64,000 bases of DNA from contig NZ_CP007501.1 in assembly GCF_000973625.1 (NCBI RefSeq), positions 1,116,001-1,180,000 on the forward strand, written 5' to 3'. The stretch's first letter is position 1. Each line of letters starts with the position of its first letter. Positions 60,254-64,000 of this stretch are shown here, piece by piece. Origin of the DNA: Polynucleobacter duraquae. Its GTDB lineage: Bacteria; Pseudomonadota; Gammaproteobacteria; Burkholderiales; Burkholderiaceae. Position numbers and translations under genes: made by a program. The notes under the pieces were generated by a model. It was not told where the DNA came from and searched no databases. It was given only the letters and a program-made list of their open reading frames with translations.

Positions 60254-61819
60254 TTAAAAAGGTTCTTTGCCAGATGTCACTAGCAACACTGCTTGCGCTT
60301 GCAATAAATTACTTTCCGCTAGCGCTAATTGAACTTCGAGATTGCGCAATTGTGTTTGCGCTGTCAGCAGGTCATTAAATCCCTGACCATTATTTGAGTA
60401 CTGAGTTAAACCAACCTTGTAAGCAGCATCTGCTTGAGGAACTTGGCGCTCCTTTAGAAATTGGGTTTGATTCTTGGCTTGCTCGTAGCTTGCAAAGGCG
60501 CTATTCACAGCCAACGCAATTTGTTGACGATTGGAAATATTGCCTGCCTCAGCAGCCGCTTGATTGCGCTGCGCCTGCTCTACCCCATATTTTTCTTTGG
60601 TAAAGAAATATAGTGGGATGATGAGATCAAGCTCTAGCTGATAAAACATCGCGCCGTTGTTAGCTGAGAATGGGCCGCGCGGAGTAAAAGAGGAGCCTAT
60701 TACTTGGAAGTCTGGCAAGTAAGCCTTCTTGGCTAAATCCACACCCTTACGAGCAGCCTCTAACTGCAAGGCGGAGCTCTTTAAGGATGGATGGCTAGTT
60801 TCCGCATAGTCTTCTAGTTCTAGCAAAGTGGGCACGCTATTCATAGCGCGACGTACATCACCGCGCAAGATCAACTTCTCTCTCGAGTGACGACCGACTA
60901 ATGTATTGATATTGTTTAAGGCAACCGATAGTTGACGTTCGACATTAAATTGATCAGCTTGCGCTGAACTCTGTGCCACTTGCGCGTTGAGATATTCAAC
61001 ATAAGCAGCAGCATTATTAGAGTAACGTGCTTTGGCTACGTTCTTAATCATCTCCAAACGCATGACCGATTCTTTGAGAACCTGCAGTTGTTTCTGCGAT
61101 GCTAAGGCGGTGTAATACAAAGTTGATAGTTGAGCGCCTAGCTGCAAGTAGGTAGATTCGCTTTGCGCTAAGAGTGCCTCAGCGTTCGTATTAGCAATAT
61201 CGGATGCCAAACTCTTCTTGCCTGGAAACTGAAATGGCTGGGCTATTGAGATTGCATTGTTACTACTGATCCCATTAGGATTCTGTGGCGTTGGTGTATT
61301 TGCCCCACCCAATGCAAATGGGGAATTGACTGGCATGCCTGACCAGACCAAACCTACTTGCGGATTAGCTGGCGCGTTAATCTGTGGCACGGTTGCCTTG
61401 GCAGATAAATAGGACTCACGCAATGAAGATAACTGTGGGTTGTTGAGTTTGAGCTCATTCCACAATTGACGCAAATCCATATCTGTTGGACCAGATGGTG
61501 CACCCTTGGTATAAATCTTGGGGGTATCACTCTTAGTAACTGGTGCAAATAGAGATGCAGCATTCGCAGGATTGGCCGACTGATTGCTAACAACTGGGGG
61601 TGCGGACAAGAGATCCTGGGCTTCATTTGCCTGCACAGTAACAGTGGCAGGGATCGATGAATTAACAGGTGAAGTTTGTGCAAAAACAGAGGCTACAAAA
61701 AACAGTGAAGCATAAGCAAGCCACTTTGCAGGGTTTGCGCTTGCAACAATCAGTTTGTTAGTTGTCATCCGGCCGTGAATCAAATCGGCTGCCTCTAAAT
61801 CTGTACTAATGCTGTTCAT
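60254..61819 (-). CDS. Outer-membrane efflux channel, TolC/CzcC-like
   Basis: Third part of the tripartite pump, 521 residues from the first possible start. An export signal is visible (WLAYASLFFVASVFAQTS), and two repeats of the outer-membrane efflux domain follow, with long Ala/Gln-rich helices (EARKGVDLAKKAYLPDFQV near the middle). The start is uncertain: ATG 61819 lies 39 bases from the promoter start point, ATG 61768 gives a cleaner signal peptide. Six bases separate it from the adaptor gene. Confidence 0.88.
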   Translation of the reverse strand: MNSISTDLEAADLIHGRMTTNKLIVASANPAKWLAYASLFFVASVFAQTSPVNSSIPATVTVQANEAQDLLSAPPVVSNQSANPANAASLFAPVTKSDTPKIYTKGAPSGPTDMDLRQLWNELKLNNPQLSSLRESYLSAKATVPQINAPANPQVGLVWSGMPVNSPFALGGANTPTPQNPNGISSNNAISIAQPFQFPGKKSLASDIANTNAEALLAQSESTYLQLGAQLSTLYYTALASQKQLQVLKESVMRLEMIKNVAKARYSNNAAAYVEYLNAQVAQSSAQADQFNVERQLSVALNNINTLVGRHSREKLILRGDVRRAMNSVPTLLELEDYAETSHPSLKSSALQLEAARKGVDLAKKAYLPDFQVIGSSFTPRGPFSANNGAMFYQLELDLIIPLYFFTKEKYGVEQAQRNQAAAEAGNISNRQQIALAVNSAFASYEQAKNQTQFLKERQVPQADAAYKVGLTQYSNNGQGFNDLLTAQTQLRNLEVQLALAESNLLQAQAVLLVTSGKEPF

Positions 61820-61864
61820 TTAGCCCTGAATGTGGATTTCCCTACATTTCAAGGGGTTTTAATG

Positions 61865-61892
61865 ATTATAGGGCGCCAGGCGCAAATGTCCA
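61865..61892 (-). promoter_or_regulatory. Putative sigma-70 promoter of the efflux operon
   Basis: On the minus strand TGGACA, 16 bases, then a perfect TATAAT. The expected start is near 61858, about 40 bases before the outer-membrane channel gene. Confidence 0.5.
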
Positions 61893-61957
61893 CGAAATAC
61901 GAATTCTTATCTTATTGATTCTAAAGACAATAGTGAATTTATCCCTGCTTGGAATGC

Positions 61958-63376
61958 CTAGAATTCAGCATGAACCCTGAAAGACAGGATATTTACCGGC
62001 CCACGCGCAGAGTTATAGGCCGGATTGATGATGTGCTGGAAGTTCACACCCGCAAGCACGTTCTTGATCACAGTAGCGTTGTAATAGACCTCACCAATTC
62101 GCTCGGGTGAATAAGAAATCGTCTGACTAGGACTGGCGTAGTCACCAATGAAATAAGACACGCCTCCTGCTTGCAAGTAGCCACGGCGATAACTGGATAA
62201 ACCGTTTTGCATCATCGAAATACCAACGCTATCACTGGGGCGCTGCCAACTTGTGCCATTCATGCCCATACCTACGGATATGGAATTGTCTGCTTCAGTA
62301 AACGACATGGTCTCGGTCTTACCATCGGATGTGAACGCACGGCCATAGATACCAAGGTCTTTGGTCAAGGCCTGCTCACCATGTATACCAATACCTGTCT
62401 TAATTTGATTGCTATTGCGTACATTGTTAATCGCTTGCGTACCCTGACGTGCTCCTGGATTTTGATCAATATAGTTCGTAGCATCCTCAAAGCGCGCCAA
62501 AATCATTTTGTTGCGGTAGGCTAAGACGCTGACCTTGCCTGGCAGATCAGCAATGTTATGTTGGCGCTCTACTTCTACTTGATCACCATAGGCATTAAAG
62601 ATTTGCCAATTGAGATCACGACCATTCGGTGACTTAGGAGCGAGCATGCGCGAGGCTCGCATCACCCAGTTATCTAAATACCACTCACCAGCCAAGCCCC
62701 AGCTATAGCCTCGGGCATCAGCTGCATAGTCATAAGCTAGATAGGTCATATTGCCCCAGTTCATAAACTGGATGCGGGGATCTTTGGCATAACGGCTATC
62801 GTCAAAGATATCGAGCGTTGAGAACTGACCACCGGTAAGCACTACGCGATTACTACTCACTGTTTGGGTAATGTGATTAGCCTGATCCTCAATCACAAGC
62901 TTATCGCCCTCTTGATTGATGGTGTGACGTGCAAAGGCTCTTGCAGAATAAAACTTCGCTTGTGTGCCAGAAGCTTTACTACCTTCACCATTGGTAAATC
63001 CACCCAGTCCTACTAAGCCTGAAAAGGGCACACCCGAAACTACTTCTGGATTGAAATAGATATCGGTATCAGGAGCAATACGTGCGCCCATGAATAAGGT
63101 TCCAGACCAGCTGTAACTCATGGAGTTCTGAGCTTTCAAGCTGTTCTGACCAGAATAAGATGAATTGAAATTCTTATAACGCTGATTAATATAAGTTGTT
63201 TGGCCGTGGATATTGACTGGCAAACCAAAGAGTTCTCCTTCTGTAGGAAAGCTCTCAATGGGTGAGGCAAACGTTGCGATTTGGTCTGAACCAGATCCGG
63301 CCTTCTGGGCGAGCGCAGTCGTACTGAACAAGAAAGCAAATAAGCAAGGTAGAAGAAGGTAGGATTTGCGGGTCAT
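61958..63376 (-). CDS. OprB-like outer-membrane porin
   Basis: A 472-residue beta-barrel protein with a signal peptide (LLLPCLFAFLFSTTALAQ) and the terminal Phe (SFRVHAEF) needed for outer-membrane insertion. The sequence INQRYKNFNSSYSG with later repeated alternating strands and VYYNATVIKNVLAGVNFQHIINPAYN resembles the carbohydrate-selective OprB family. The last strand motif NFQHIINPAYN is typical. Located upstream of the efflux genes, but separated by 138 bases with a separate promoter for them. Substrate unknown. Confidence 0.85.
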   Translation of the reverse strand: MTRKSYLLLPCLFAFLFSTTALAQKAGSGSDQIATFASPIESFPTEGELFGLPVNIHGQTTYINQRYKNFNSSYSGQNSLKAQNSMSYSWSGTLFMGARIAPDTDIYFNPEVVSGVPFSGLVGLGGFTNGEGSKASGTQAKFYSARAFARHTINQEGDKLVIEDQANHITQTVSSNRVVLTGGQFSTLDIFDDSRYAKDPRIQFMNWGNMTYLAYDYAADARGYSWGLAGEWYLDNWVMRASRMLAPKSPNGRDLNWQIFNAYGDQVEVERQHNIADLPGKVSVLAYRNKMILARFEDATNYIDQNPGARQGTQAINNVRNSNQIKTGIGIHGEQALTKDLGIYGRAFTSDGKTETMSFTEADNSISVGMGMNGTSWQRPSDSVGISMMQNGLSSYRRGYLQAGGVSYFIGDYASPSQTISYSPERIGEVYYNATVIKNVLAGVNFQHIINPAYNSARGPVNILSFRVHAEF

Positions 63377-63555
63377 TCAGAATTTCACATTACTTAGTAT
63401 CGACGACCAATGAATAACTAAAAGCCAGATCAACCAGGGTAAACACAAGACAGCTCGGATAGGCACGGCGTGAGATTGAAGCTCAACAGGGGTGCAGGCC
63501 AAATTATCCTCAAAAAGAGGTAATTTACCTAGAATTTATGTCGGCTTAGTGACCA

Positions 63556-63744
63556 TTAGAGTCCCGGGGATTGGGCATTGAGGATATCTAACAATCTTTT
63601 GCCTGTTAACTGGGAGTTGTTTTCTGCAAGTTTTCCTAAGCGAGTCCAATGCTCAATTTGTTGAAATGGCAATCAACCCTCTAACCTTCCCACTCTCCTA
63701 GCATGCATCACTAGATTCTGAGACAACCCAATCACTTTGGGCAT
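63556..63744 (-). pseudogene. ParD-like antitoxin gene with an in-frame stop
   Basis: From ATG 63744 the frame reads MPKVIGLSQNLVMHARRVGR, LEG, then TGA (63673-63675), and continues in the same frame as LPFQQIEHWTRLGKLAENNS and QLTGKRLLDILNAQSPGL to a TAA at 63556. QIEHWTRLGKLAE is the signature of the ParD-like type II antitoxin family. One base change (for instance CGA to TGA) would restore 62 residues. The start directly follows the stop of the next gene upstream (TAAATG), so this was a tight operon. Confidence 0.7.
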
Positions 63745-64000
63745 TTAAATAGACAAAACATTTGTCATGAAAATCTTGCGATCGATGCTTTCAATCATCA
63801 TATCTATGGGTATTGCCTTAACCCCGCCTCTTCGCATTTCTCTCATGGATCTATCAGCCAGCTTTAGATCATATTGATCCTCCATTCGCCTGCGGTGTAA
63901 GTCATCTAATAACTCGCCTACATCATTAAATCTGACCTCATTGAACGCCTCGATCTCTCCCAATGCCATTAATGTAAGTAAGCGGTTTTCATTAGGTCTT
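63745..64000 (-). CDS. Unidentified protein, 5' part outside window
   Basis: The frame is open to the window edge (RPNENRLLTLMALGEIEAFN visible first), so the ATG at 63969 need not be the start. About 84 residues are seen, charged and helical (LLDDLHRRRMEDQYDLKLAD, then REMRRGGVKAIPIDMMIESI). I recognise no family. Its stop adjoins the start of the broken ParD-like antitoxin gene, so it may belong to a toxin-antitoxin type locus; this rests on position only. Confidence 0.5.
   Translation of the reverse strand, partial: RPNENRLLTLMALGEIEAFNEVRFNDVGELLDDLHRRRMEDQYDLKLADRSMREMRRGGVKAIPIDMMIESIDRKIFMTNVLSI

Overview
The window reads as a chromosome segment of a free-living betaproteobacterium of the Burkholderiaceae, most like Polynucleobacter. 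This is inferred from gene order (der-hfq-hflX-hflK-hflC-hisZ-purA, ispG-hisS-yfgM-bamB, glnA-ntrB-ntrC, surE-pcm-nlpD), moderate GC content, short intergenic gaps and protein style; no database was consulted. Coding is dense. I see no prophage, insertion sequence, CRISPR array or rRNA operon.

Layout. 1-8.5 kb (+ strand): a membrane PAS histidine kinase (5' end outside the window), its FixJ/NarL-type regulator, folD, an M3 oligopeptidase, an exported methyltransferase-like protein and an APC permease. 8.6-22.3 kb (- strand): exonuclease III, the glnA-ntrB-ntrC nitrogen operon with a nearly textbook NtrC/sigma-54 control region, a MoaB/CinA-type protein, an EI24-like membrane protein, a fatty-acid hydroxylase/sterol desaturase-like protein, a polysaccharide deacetylase whose signal peptide lies in another frame behind an A8 tract, a YncE-like beta-propeller protein and the helicase hrpA. 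22.3-29.9 kb: argA, an Fe(II)-trafficking protein, a strongly structured putative small RNA with its own promoter and terminator, rpiA, tal, thioredoxin 2, rlmB, rnr and tRNA-Leu(CAG). 30-33.2 kb: accessory genes (tautomerase, class II aldolase, unknown protein, dienelactone hydrolase, a 51-aa small protein and a small papain-like protein). 33.3-49.8 kb (- strand): a long housekeeping block from ndk and rlmN through ispG, hisS, bamB, der, hfq and hflXKC to hisZ, purA and malate synthase G. 50-51.3 kb: a Bax-inhibitor-1 family protein and a HigA-type antitoxin whose toxin survives only as a C-terminal scrap. 51.4-63.4 kb (- strand): rlmD, a 3'-5' exonuclease, nlpD-pcm-surE without rpoS, a CzcCBA-type heavy-metal efflux system and an OprB-like porin. 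The right edge holds a ParD-like antitoxin gene broken by an in-frame TGA, and an unidentified partial gene.

Most notable: the putative ~167-nt RNA at 24091-24258; the split deacetylase reading frame; the contrast between a well-formed NtrC/sigma-54 control region at glnA and an NtrC that carries GAFPGA instead of the sigma-54 contact motif GAFTGA; and two decayed toxin-antitoxin loci.
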